From positions 3,038,001-3,102,000 of the forward strand of contig NZ_CP046956.1 in NCBI RefSeq assembly GCF_017792025.1: a stretch of DNA of 64,000 nt. Reading direction: 5' to 3'. The stretch comes from Sediminibacillus dalangtanensis. GTDB lineage: Bacteria; Bacillota; Bacilli; Bacillales; Amphibacillaceae. The notes under the pieces were generated by a model. That model saw only the letters and a list, made by a program, of their open reading frames with translations. It was not told the origin of the DNA and searched no databases. This document shows, in pieces, positions 38,723 through 46,666 of this stretch (the stretch's first letter is position 1; every line of letters starts with the position of its first letter). The position numbers and the translations under genes are program-made.

Positions 38723-39061
38723 CAAAAGTCAAATGTCTAATTATAATTTTTTCAGCTTATCCAGTCGACTTGTTTAGAGCATGGTTATTTGGACAATTTT
38801 TTATTACTTTCTCAAAGCGTTGAAGCTTTCCGGCAAAATGTATTTCACTTAAAATGCAAAGATACAAATATAAGCAAATAAAACATGGGTATCTAACTTT
38901 TTATCATATTTATATGGTTTTCCTTCCTTTCTCTAAACAAATAAAGACACTCATTTTTAAAGTCTTCGTTAATTCTTCATCCCATTTTTTCAAACATAGG
39001 TATATAATAGTTATCTAGATAAATTAAATAAATACGAACACTATTACTAATCCCTACTTAT

Positions 39062-39330
39062 CTACATATGTCTTCCGCCATTTGAATTTGAATATTCATG
39101 GTGAATCTGCATCAATTCATAGAAATAGTCAAAAGCTTCATTTTCATTTTCCAACACCTTAATAATAACGGAGCCTCCACGCTCCCGTGTTTCGAATATT
39201 TTCCATACACCTCATCTAACACACAGCCTAAAACTAGTGGTTCATCCGTAATCCTGTCTAATACTAATTGATATTCACCTATATCCAGTTTTTCCTGCTC
39301 AATTCTTTTAATAAATTCTGTTCTATTCAT
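39062..39330 (-). pseudogene. Frameshifted paralogue of the 42745-42996 immunity gene
   Basis: The start is intact, with AGAAGGAG upstream and MNRTEFIKRIEQEKLDIGEY, parallel to MTKQEFIKKFEAESLNIGEY of the gene at 42745. After LVLGCVLDE the frame is lost by one base near 39220. Reading on in the next frame restores VWKIFETRERGG, then VLENENEAFDYFYELM, and a stop at 39062, aligning with the paralogue to the end. A one-base deletion therefore kills the gene unless it is a sequencing error. Confidence 0.75.
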
Positions 39331-39427
39331 TATTTCTCCTTCTTTTGTTAATAACCTTAGGATAGAAAGGTATTTATATCCTTTTCGGAAAAGTCATCTC
39401 CCAGACCTTCCATTTCTAACATTTTGC

Positions 39428-39946
39428 TTACTTCTTGTTCAAAAAGTAAAGCATAAATACTTTCTTAAAGGTTAGAAATATTGCTATTTGGTAATTTATG
39501 GGAATAGTAAAATGTACCCTGCTCCCCTTTCTATCAATGAAGGAAACAACATAGTTTGTACCATCCCCGCTTGATAACTGTATTGCCCTATGTTTACTAT
39601 CTTGTCGCTGATCTCTATGGAAAAGTGAAGAAGAAATACCCAACATAGACATCGCTTTCCCTAATCCATTCTCATCAAAAGAAGGCCCCCCTATATCCAA
39701 CTCACCATGCTTCAACATAAAAGGGCGTATTCTTTCTGAAAAATAAAAAGCCGATAATCTATCACAGAAAAAGTACTTCGCACCTTCAGTTTCTGTTTTG
39801 AATTCTTTTCTTTGTTTCATATATGGATTATTCTGATTTTCCATCATAATTAATCCATATCTCCATAATCCATCTACCTCTTCCAAGCAATAGTAGTTAT
39901 CGTGAGGAGGAACTAGCTCTTTAATATAATTGTTCGTGTACTCCAT
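39428..39946 (-). CDS. Immunity-like protein with probable frameshifted C-terminus
   Basis: The product of about 172 aa (MEYTNNYIKELVPPHDNYYC...) has the pattern W-R-Y-G-L-x-x-x-E-N followed by F-K-T-E-x-E-G-A-K-Y-F, common in small Imm59/Imm61-like immunity proteins of polymorphic toxins (tentative). The frame ends abruptly in a basic tail (VFMLYFLNKK). One base over, the sequence continues with ALLFEQEVSKMLEMEGLGDD to a stop at 39357, which looks like the true C-terminus. A GTG start at 39994 is also possible (AAAAGGA upstream). Confidence 0.5.
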   Translation of the reverse strand: MEYTNNYIKELVPPHDNYYCLEEVDGLWRYGLIMMENQNNPYMKQRKEFKTETEGAKYFFCDRLSAFYFSERIRPFMLKHGELDIGGPSFDENGLGKAMSMLGISSSLFHRDQRQDSKHRAIQLSSGDGTNYVVSFIDRKGSRVHFTIPINYQIAIFLTFKKVFMLYFLNKK

Positions 39947-40107
39947 GGATTTACCGACCTTACACAAAAGCTTGGATACCTGGCAGATATTCACTTAAAC
40001 CACATTCCTTTTGTAGATTCTCAAACATACATTATATAGTCACCATATATCTTTATTAAATATTTTAACAATAAATTTAATCACCTGTTATAGGTAAACA
40101 GAGATTA

Positions 40108-40325
40108 TTATGTAAGTTTTTCATTTTTTCCGCTAAGTCCGTTATGCATGCTTATTACTAATTCATAAAGAAAATCAAACGCTTGATCTTCACTAATTGC
40201 TTCTTTCACTATATAGCGACTATTCTTATTCCGTTCCTCCCAGTATTAAAACGATATTCCATGATGGTACTACCTTCATGAGGTATGAATTTCAATAAAG
40301 CATCACTTAATGAGGAAAAGTTTCT
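40108..40325 (-). pseudogene. Degenerate third copy of the immunity-like family
   Basis: One minus frame reads NFSSLSDALLKFIPHEGSTI and another, shifted near 40240, reads YWEERNKNSRYIVKEAISED then QAFDFLYELVISMHN. Together these give the W-x-x-ERG...EAFDYFY pattern of the gene at 42745. There is no start codon at the 5' end and a frameshift in the middle. It is best read as a relic of an immunity gene. Confidence 0.55.
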
Positions 40326-40329
40326 AATA

Positions 40330-40370
40330 AAAAAACAAAAACACCTGTTGCCTGATAAGGCAATCAAGTG
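40330..40370 (-). terminator. Terminator after the DUF600 immunity gene
   Basis: Minus strand CAC-TTGAT-TGCCT / AGGCA-ACAG-GTG hairpin with T5 and a further T-run. It separates the toxin/immunity operon from the decayed genes beyond. Confidence 0.65.
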
Positions 40371-40450
40371 CTTGTAGTCAATTTTGTAACACAGTCTTAA
40401 ACATTACTAAACTTGTACCATAAATTAGTTTTTTAATTAAACATTCCACT

Positions 40451-40918
40451 TCAGTAATTTCCATTTTTTACTTCCTCAAACCATAAATTAAAAACATCAT
40501 CTGGTAAAAGCTCTTCATCATTTGAATAAACTAAATCATATCTATATTTTCCTTTTAAGCTATTCTGCTTTACATTGTAATACAATTTCATTTCTGTTGG
40601 CATATCTTTATTGAACTCTTCACATTTTTTATGAATAAGCTTTAAATTTTGATTACCTATTCTTAATGCAGCCTTCTGTCTTTCTCTCGAAACATCATAA
40701 ACTTGATTAAGTCGACTATCCAACTCTTTTGTGGCCTCGTTTAACTGATTTTTGTGAACGACCTTTCCATTAATTTTATAGAAAAAATCAAAAACATACA
40801 TTTTGGGTTCATATGAACAATAAATAAAAATTTCATCTGCTTTATTATCAACATACTCTAAACATATAGCCACCATGTCTGTTTGTAATTCTGAAAAATA
40901 ATCCTCAAACTCCTTCAC
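40451..40918 (-). CDS. YezG/EsaG-like (DUF600) immunity protein
   Basis: The 155-aa soluble acidic protein resembles the DUF600 family, which includes S. aureus EsaG and B. subtilis YezG. These bind and neutralise the nuclease domains of EsaD/YeeF-type T7SS toxins. Supporting features are the alternating FIYCSYEPKMYVFDFFYKIN hairpin, a helical middle and the terminal YRYDLVYSNDEELLPDDVF...WFEE motif. It starts at GTG with AGGGGTGA upstream, 10 nt after the toxin stop. The nuclease-type toxin domain next door fits this pairing exactly. Confidence 0.75.
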   Translation of the reverse strand: MKEFEDYFSELQTDMVAICLEYVDNKADEIFIYCSYEPKMYVFDFFYKINGKVVHKNQLNEATKELDSRLNQVYDVSRERQKAALRIGNQNLKLIHKKCEEFNKDMPTEMKLYYNVKQNSLKGKYRYDLVYSNDEELLPDDVFNLWFEEVKNGNY

Positions 40919-40928
40919 ATAATCACCC

Positions 40929-42663
40929 CTAGTTCTCTAAACTTACGAACCTCATACGACCATCTATTTCATATTCTATATCAAAGCTGCTCGGTCTTAA
41001 ACTATTTCCTTCGTAATTAACCTTAACATTAACAGAAACTTCTTTTCCTTCTTCTATTGCTTTAGCCCATTGATTTTCTAACTTTTTGTATTTACTTAAG
41101 TTAACACTACTTGATTGAGATACAAGATTATCTAAATCTGGAGAGCCCCCAAACCTATCACCAGCTAAATGTCCAGCATGATCACCAGTTTCTTTCCCTG
41201 GTGTGTTTGATTTATGGGGTAATCTGCTATCTCTTTCTGTTAATTTTAAATCATCTGCATTAAACTCTTTGAGTCTTCCCATATTATCCGTCTCATATAA
41301 ATACTCATATTCTCCTGCTTTATACTTAACATTCGGTTTTAAAGCACCATCCGTACTCATATGACTTCCGTCTCTAATAATACCATCAGGGATCTTACCT
41401 GTTTTATTAACCCTACCCTTAACACCTGAACTAACACTAGCCCCGTCTGCCTTAGTCAACGTATCCTTTATCTTGTTCTCAAAGAAGCGGGTATTTTCGG
41501 CAGGAATATGTACGTTGCCCAATTCATTCATGGAAACTACTCGCCGTGGCGAAGCAATATTTATCGCAGAAGTGACCATACTGTCTGCCGCTTTTCCTGC
41601 GGATATCGCATCACGGATGGCCCGATCTTTCACGGCTGCTCCGGCGCTTTTCAGCCTTGCAGTCGATTGCCTTCCTGCCGTGGTGACCATATCCCCTACA
41701 TGCCTCAGTTCCTGCTGCATGCCAGTTTTAACGCCCGCTTTTAGGCCGAATTGACCTAGGTTTGCTGCCTGATCGGCCATGCGAACCCCACTGCTGAATT
41801 TTTTTGATTCCGGACACTCCCGGGACGATATCCAGAGGACTCAGGGCTCCTCGAAGCCACCGTTCCCCGGTATTCAATTCCCTTCCGGAGGCCCAATCTT
41901 TTCCGGTGACGGCCGTTCCCAGCTCCATTGTACCATATGCCGCCCCTACTGTAAGCGCTAAAGGGAACCCGACCGGCGGCACGACTACAGCTAGAACGGT
42001 AGCGCCGACAACGGCTGCCAACGCGCCGATATTGGCCCAAAACTCCTTGCTATGTTGCTGATCCTTGATGGACTCATATTCAAAGGCGTTCATGTTGACC
42101 GCGGCCATGCGGTATTCTTCCTGCGTGAACTCCTGGTCGGGATGCTGCGCTTTCCACATGTCGTATTCCAGCTGCAGCTGTTCCGCATAGAAGTTATCGC
42201 CGCTGAATAAATCATCCAGACTGACTTCTGTCTTCGGTACTTCCCGGGTTTCCTGCATGCCGTAACGCTGGTAGATCACTTGCTGTTCCGTCGCATCTAT
42301 CCGGTTTTTCGTTGTATAGTTGGAAATAGTCGCATCCCGCATGGAGGATACAAATTTATCGATGTCTTCATGAAAAGGATCATCGATGGTGCGGTCTACT
42401 ATATCCCCGACCTTTCCGGCAAAATGATGAAGAACTTTGAAATCCTCAAACAACGATTTATATTTTCCTTCCCGGTCGATGTGGGAAAAAGAAATGACGC
42501 CATCCCGGTCATATTTGGCAATATCCGATTCTGCGTCCTCCAGGTTTTCCGTTATGTGCCTTAAGTCATCAATCATGCCTTTTCCATAGCGACCAAGACC
42601 GATCAGATCACCCAACCCTTCCTTCATCTTTTTCCAGTGCGCCGGGATGTACTTTACATCCAT
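40929..42663 (-). pseudogene. EsaD/YeeF-like T7SS nuclease toxin interrupted by an A7-tract frameshift
   Basis: Residues 1-286 (MDVKYIPAHWKKMKEGLGDL...) form the T7SS-targeting N-terminus and pretoxin TG region (GKDWASGRELNTGERWLRGA). At 41799-41805 a run of seven A shifts the frame; the 0 frame stops at 41728. With six A the protein continues FSSGVRMADQAANLGQFGL, as in the intact paralogue, for about 577 aa in all. The C-terminus carries a DNA/RNA non-specific endonuclease domain (GDHAGHLAGDRFGG with catalytic His, then NLVSQSSSVNLSKYK). The downstream part could start at an internal ATG (41780). Its immunity gene is intact. Confidence 0.8.
42062..42206. repeat. 145-bp exact repeat, copy 1 (toxin 1)
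   Basis: These bases are identical to 44355-44499. They lie inside long blocks of high similarity covering about the first 280 codons of both toxin genes. Such direct repeats permit recombination that swaps toxin tips. Confidence 0.85.
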
Positions 42664-42744
42664 TTATCAGACCTCCAATAACCCGTTTCGTAATTCGTCA
42701 CTGATTTAAGACATCTCTCAAGGGCTAAACATTTTCTATTACCA

Positions 42745-42996
42745 CTAATTGTTTGTTCTATTATGTTGACTCAACACAATCTGATAAAAGTAATCAAAGG
42801 CATCATTTTCATTATCTAACTCTTTTATAATGAAGTGCCCCCCTCGTTCTCTTGTTTCATAGACTTTCCATACGCCTTGGTCGTATGCACACCCCAATAC
42901 AAGAGGGGCATCCGATATCTTGTCGAGTATCATCATGTATTCACCAATATTTAGGCTTTCAGCTTCAAATTTCTTTATGAATTCTTGTTTTGTCAT
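42745..42996 (-). CDS. Probable immunity protein for the downstream-coupled toxin 2
   Basis: The 83-aa soluble protein (MTKQEFIKKFEAESLNIGEY) has VWKVYETRERGGHFIIKELD and NENDAFDYFYQIVLSQ, a compact beta-alpha pattern seen in small toxin immunity families (Imm59-like, tentative). It starts 10 nt after the toxin 2 stop and has AGGAGG just before the ATG. Two decayed relatives lie at 39062 and 40108. Immunity to toxin 2 is inferred from position. Confidence 0.65.
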   Translation of the reverse strand: MTKQEFIKKFEAESLNIGEYMMILDKISDAPLVLGCAYDQGVWKVYETRERGGHFIIKELDNENDAFDYFYQIVLSQHNRTNN

Positions 42997-43006
42997 TTTA
43001 AACCTC

Positions 43007-44956
43007 CTAATAATTAGGTATAACCCCGATCATTTCCAGTGTTTCAGCATTTAATGGGGTTACTATTTGTTCAGCTCCCCCGTTCATTAACTGCTCTCCT
43101 GTAGAGTTACTAGTCCATGGAGCAGCAGTACCTTTCAGTCCGTATGTGGCATCTACCTTGCCAACAGTTTCTCCAATCCTTACTTGGAAGTCATTATACA
43201 TAGCCCTAATCCTATCGAAATCTATTTCGGAGATTTGCTCTTTTCCATTTGCCACTGCAATTTTATTTAACTCTTCAAGGCTCTCAGTCTTAATTGCATC
43301 AATCGCCTCAAAATAAGATTCATTATCAAATGTACCAACGTGTCTTGCCGAAGGGTTCTCTAAGTAGGGAATAGCACGTTCATCATAGGTATATAGTACG
43401 CCGTTATAAGGCAGTGTAGTGAAATTCTCTCCGCCTTTTCCACCTACTCTGTCCCAATACTCTGGCAAAGGGTTACTTCTGCTAACAGACTGAATGGATT
43501 CCTCTGCAAAACCCATTTTATCTGGCCAATCTATATTCATTCTGCCTTCTACAAACCCATTGTCCTTCAGGAATTTTAAGTCAGAGACGACAGTTACATC
43601 GCCTTTTACTTCTAATGCAGCATATGCTTCATGAATCATCTCAAACTTTTCTTCAATCGTTAAATCTTCTCGTCTACCAATCTTATTAATATGGTCGAAA
43701 TATTCTCCAGCATTTTTAAATTTCAAATTACTAGAAGTACCACTGCCAACTCCCATTCCCTCTGTCTTACTCAGCGTATCTTTCACTTTATTCTCAAAGA
43801 AGTGGGTGTTTTCGGCAGGCATATGGACCTTGCCCAATTCATCCATGGCGACTACATTTCGGGTAGAGGTGATATTTTTGGCAGAGGTGACCATGCTGTC
43901 TGCTGCTTTGCCCGCGGAAATGGCATCCCGTATGGCACGGTCTTTCATTGCGGCTCCGGCACTTTTCAGCCTTGCTGTCGATTGTCTTCCTGCCGTGGTG
44001 ATCATATCTCCTACATGCTTCAGTTCCCGCTGCACACTGGTTTTGATTCCCGATCTCAGTCCAAATTGGCCCATATCTGCAGCCTGGTTGGCTACACGGA
44101 CACCTCCGCTGAACTTCTTCAGACCGGCAACGCCAGGAACAATGTCCAGCGGACTTAAAGCTCCTCGCAGCCACCGTTCGCCTGTGCCAAGCTCTCTTCC
44201 AGATATCCAGTCCTCCCCGGATATCGCAGATTTTAACTCTAGGCTTCCATAGGCAGCGCCGAGTGCCAGGCCGGCAGGCGGACAAATGACGGCAGCACCG
44301 ACTATTACAACAAGGGCTCCCAGATTCACCCAAAATTCCTTGCTATGTTGCTGGTCCTTGATGGACTCATATTCAAAGGCGTTCATGTTGACCGCGGCCA
44401 TGCGGTATTCTTCCTGCGTGAACTCCTGGTCGGGATGCTGCGCTTTCCACATGTCGTATTCCAGCTGCAGCTGTTCCGCATAGAAGTTATCGCCGCTGAG
44501 CAGGTCATCCAGACTGACTTCCGCCTTCGGCACTTCCCGGGTTTCCTGCATGCCGTAACGCTGGTAGATCACTTGTTGTTCCGTCGCATCTATCCGGTTT
44601 TTCGTTGTATAGTTGGAAATGGTGGCATCCCGCATGGTTGTTACAAACGCATCGATGTCCTCATGAAAAGGGGCATCAATGGTGCGGTCTACAATATCTC
44701 CGACCTTTCCCGAAAAATCATGCAATACTTTAAAATCTTCGAATAAGGATTGGTACTTTCCTTCCCGGTCGATATGGGAAAAAGAAATGACGCCATCCCG
44801 GTCATATTTGGCGATATCCGATTCTGCGTCTTCCAAGTTTTCCGTTATATCCTTTAAATCATCGATCATGCCTTTTCCCCAGCGACCAAGCCCAATCAGG
44901 TCGCCGAGACCGTCCTTCATTCTATCCCAGTCTGCCGGGATGTACTTTACATCCAT
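43007..44956 (-). CDS. T7SS polymorphic toxin 2, intact, novel or TNT-like C-terminal domain
   Basis: The 649-aa toxin has a helical N-terminus (1-220), a hydrophobic stretch (about 212-238), a pretoxin TG-like motif (GEDWISGRELGTGERWLRGA, 247-266) and a linker shared with toxin 1 to about residue 405. It is not a typical LXG start. The C-terminal domain of about 240 residues has YWDRVGGKGGENFTTLP, YDERAIPYLEN, YGLKGTAAPW, and GGAEQIVTPLNAETLEMIGV. This recalls TNT-type NAD glycohydrolases, but I cannot confirm it. GGAGGTC precedes the ATG, 3 nt after the small helical partner gene. Confidence 0.75.
   Translation of the reverse strand: MDVKYIPADWDRMKDGLGDLIGLGRWGKGMIDDLKDITENLEDAESDIAKYDRDGVISFSHIDREGKYQSLFEDFKVLHDFSGKVGDIVDRTIDAPFHEDIDAFVTTMRDATISNYTTKNRIDATEQQVIYQRYGMQETREVPKAEVSLDDLLSGDNFYAEQLQLEYDMWKAQHPDQEFTQEEYRMAAVNMNAFEYESIKDQQHSKEFWVNLGALVVIVGAAVICPPAGLALGAAYGSLELKSAISGEDWISGRELGTGERWLRGALSPLDIVPGVAGLKKFSGGVRVANQAADMGQFGLRSGIKTSVQRELKHVGDMITTAGRQSTARLKSAGAAMKDRAIRDAISAGKAADSMVTSAKNITSTRNVVAMDELGKVHMPAENTHFFENKVKDTLSKTEGMGVGSGTSSNLKFKNAGEYFDHINKIGRREDLTIEEKFEMIHEAYAALEVKGDVTVVSDLKFLKDNGFVEGRMNIDWPDKMGFAEESIQSVSRSNPLPEYWDRVGGKGGENFTTLPYNGVLYTYDERAIPYLENPSARHVGTFDNESYFEAIDAIKTESLEELNKIAVANGKEQISEIDFDRIRAMYNDFQVRIGETVGKVDATYGLKGTAAPWTSNSTGEQLMNGGAEQIVTPLNAETLEMIGVIPNY
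44355..44499. repeat. 145-bp exact repeat, copy 2 (toxin 2)
   Basis: Identical to 42062-42206, in the same orientation, 2.3 kb apart. It is part of the conserved toxin N-terminal coding region. Confidence 0.85.
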
Positions 44957-44959
44957 TTA

Positions 44960-45298
44960 TCAGACCTCCAATTTTGCAATGATTTGTTCGGCAATTGCCT
45001 GGTCTGTTTCGATCATGGTGTTAAGGACATCGATGACGAGAGTGGATGCTCTTACGTAATTATCATAAAGATCCATGAACTTCTCGTTTGCTTCATCGTA
45101 AGCTTCCATCGCTTCCTTTGCCTTTCCTGCTTTATAATAGTCCAGCTCCCCGAGCTTCTTGATATAAGGGGTTGCATTACTTTCCAATTCTGAAATGATG
45201 GATTCAAGCTGATTGAAGATAGAGGTTATTTCATCAGGATTGACATTGATTTTCGCGCCTCCAACTCCGGTACTTCCCATCGCAGCCGCTTTATGCAT
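44960..45298 (-). CDS. WXG100-like helical T7SS partner protein
   Basis: The 112-aa protein is predicted as two long helices (PDEITSIFNQLESIISELES; AKEAMEAYDEANEKFMDLYD) without membrane segments. It resembles small proteins that pair with T7SS effectors for targeting. It lies 3 nt before toxin 2 and starts right after the previous stop codon (TAGATG) with AAGGAGG 8 nt upstream. It likely dimerises with the toxin N-terminus. The WXG motif itself is absent. Confidence 0.65.
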   Translation of the reverse strand: MHKAAAMGSTGVGGAKINVNPDEITSIFNQLESIISELESNATPYIKKLGELDYYKAGKAKEAMEAYDEANEKFMDLYDNYVRASTLVIDVLNTMIETDQAIAEQIIAKLEV

Positions 45299-46000
45299 CT
45301 ACTTCGCCTCCTTGTATGGGAATTCCATTTCATCAAAGAGAACTTTCAAGAACCAATACTGACTTGCATGATAATATTTACGCTGAACTGTATCCACCAT
45401 GATCAGCTTCTCTTCTTTAGGGAAAACAAGCCACTGTTGATAGTAAGCAGGATTGCTTACTTCCCGGTGTTTCTCATTTAAATGAAACAACTCAAGGTTT
45501 ACCATCGAATCTCCAGGCTCCAGTTGTTCCGTTTCCCTTCTCTCTTTATTTGTCAATTCCTGTTTTAAAAAGTTCTTTTCTTTTTCCTCCGGTTCACGCG
45601 TAATCATCGGAAACTTTTCACTTAGAAGCTTCAATACAATCGCTTTTGAAATGACAAATAACTTGTAGAGCGCTTGTTCATCTGTCTCTACCATCATTAC
45701 TAACTCATCCTCATTGTCGGAGGGAAATCCAAACATCAAGTTATTAATCCGGACGTATTTCTCACTCTGATAATAGTATTCCAGCGCTTGAATAATGATG
45801 GCACCGCTTTTTGTAATTTTTCCTTCCCCGTTGAGAATGCCTTTTTCGATTAAACGGTTATGTGCCTGTTCAAATACTTCTTCCCCTTTGAGCTGATAGA
45901 TTTGTTTTTCAGGAAGGCCGAAAAGAACATTTCCACCAAACGCAGAGGCCAGCAGGTAAAGTTCAGGCACGTTAAACGTATCGGTTGAAATGTTGCTCAT
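45299..46000 (-). CDS. T7SS-associated protein, unknown (possible EspG/DUF5081-like chaperone)
   Basis: The 233-aa soluble protein starts FNVPELYLLASAFGGNVLFG, followed by helical and mixed segments (EEVFEQAHNRLIEKGIL, YYYQSEKYVRINNLMFGF) and an acidic Lys/Glu-rich middle. The opening pattern is reminiscent of mycobacterial EspG and of uncharacterised Listeria/Bacillus T7SS locus proteins. This is an impression, not a match. Its ATG overlaps the stop of the WXG-like gene by 4 nt (ATGA), so it belongs to the secretion cassette. A cytoplasmic chaperone role is inferred. Confidence 0.55.
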   Translation of the reverse strand: MSNISTDTFNVPELYLLASAFGGNVLFGLPEKQIYQLKGEEVFEQAHNRLIEKGILNGEGKITKSGAIIIQALEYYYQSEKYVRINNLMFGFPSDNEDELVMMVETDEQALYKLFVISKAIVLKLLSEKFPMITREPEEKEKNFLKQELTNKERRETEQLEPGDSMVNLELFHLNEKHREVSNPAYYQQWLVFPKEEKLIMVDTVQRKYYHASQYWFLKVLFDEMEFPYKEAK

Positions 46001-46296
46001 AAGTTTCTCACTTCTTTCACCGAGCTGTCATTACGAAAGTCGTCAATATAACGGTGGAGGTTATTCAATGCTTTGGTCTGTAATGCTGCCGCCGATTTCA
46101 AATCTTTGTGATATTGCGAAATGATTTCTAAGTAACTTAAAAAGCTATCCCTTGACTTCCCGCTCCATTTCGCTGAGTGAACAAATGAAATGAGTTGCTC
46201 ACATTGTTCATAAGTGGAATCAATCGTACTTTCCAGTGTACGGGCCGCTGCTCTTGCCTCATTCAAGCGATTGCCATCGATTCTTACCTCTCCCAA
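45997..46296 (-). CDS. WXG100-like small secreted protein
   Basis: The 99-aa protein is predicted as a helix-turn-helix hairpin, with WSG in the turn (SAKWSGKSRDSFLSYL, about 43-58), matching the WXG100 pattern. It starts at TTG with GGGAGTGA 6 nt upstream. It sits between a coiled-coil protein and the EspG-like candidate, directly after essC. It may be a second EsxA-like substrate or a toxin targeting partner. Confidence 0.68.
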   Translation of the reverse strand: MGEVRIDGNRLNEARAAARTLESTIDSTYEQCEQLISFVHSAKWSGKSRDSFLSYLEIISQYHKDLKSAAALQTKALNNLHRYIDDFRNDSSVKEVRNL

Positions 46297-46330
46297 TGAT
46301 TATCACTCCCGTCGATCCTTATTTTTCATA

Positions 46331-46666
46331 CTAGTCTTCTTCTACTTCTTTTATAGCTAACTGTTTATAATACTGGTAACGTTCATAAGCGCGGGAAGCC
46401 GCATGGACAAGCTGGCTTCGTTTGTTTTTTTCATAGTTAAAGTACCGAAGCAGCTCCTGATTTAATTCCTCTCGTTTCGGGTCAAAGTCGTTAGACGGTA
46501 TCTTGGAGTTTGATAGATTAGGTACCGAACTGGTATAGCTGGAATAGGACGACTCTGCTTCGTTTACCAGTCTGTCATGATCCGCTTTTGCATCCTTCAG
46601 CTTATAGTATAGCTTCAAGTAGGCATCCCGCTTCTTTTCTGTTTCGGTTCTAAAAAACCAGGACAT
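46331..46666 (-). CDS. Coiled-coil T7SS accessory protein
   Basis: The 111-aa protein is almost entirely charged helix (KKRDAYLKLYYKLKDAKADH; REELNQELLRYFNYEKNKRS) with a Ser-rich break in the middle, similar in style to YwqH/DUF5082 proteins. ATG 46666 is chosen because AAGGAG lies 8 nt upstream. It overlaps the end of essC by 17 nt, so it is translated with the secretion ATPase. Confidence 0.6.
   Translation of the reverse strand: MSWFFRTETEKKRDAYLKLYYKLKDAKADHDRLVNEAESSYSSYTSSVPNLSNSKIPSNDFDPKREELNQELLRYFNYEKNKRSQLVHAASRAYERYQYYKQLAIKEVEED

Noticed and set aside
41799..41805. Programmed -1 ribosomal frameshift at the A7 tract
   Set aside because: Restoring the toxin frame needs a +1 shift or loss of one A, which a standard -1 slippery heptamer does not give.
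43839..44333. 164-codon frame inside toxin 2 on the same strand
   Set aside because: It is a shadow frame of the toxin coding sequence with Cys/Arg-rich, non-protein-like composition.
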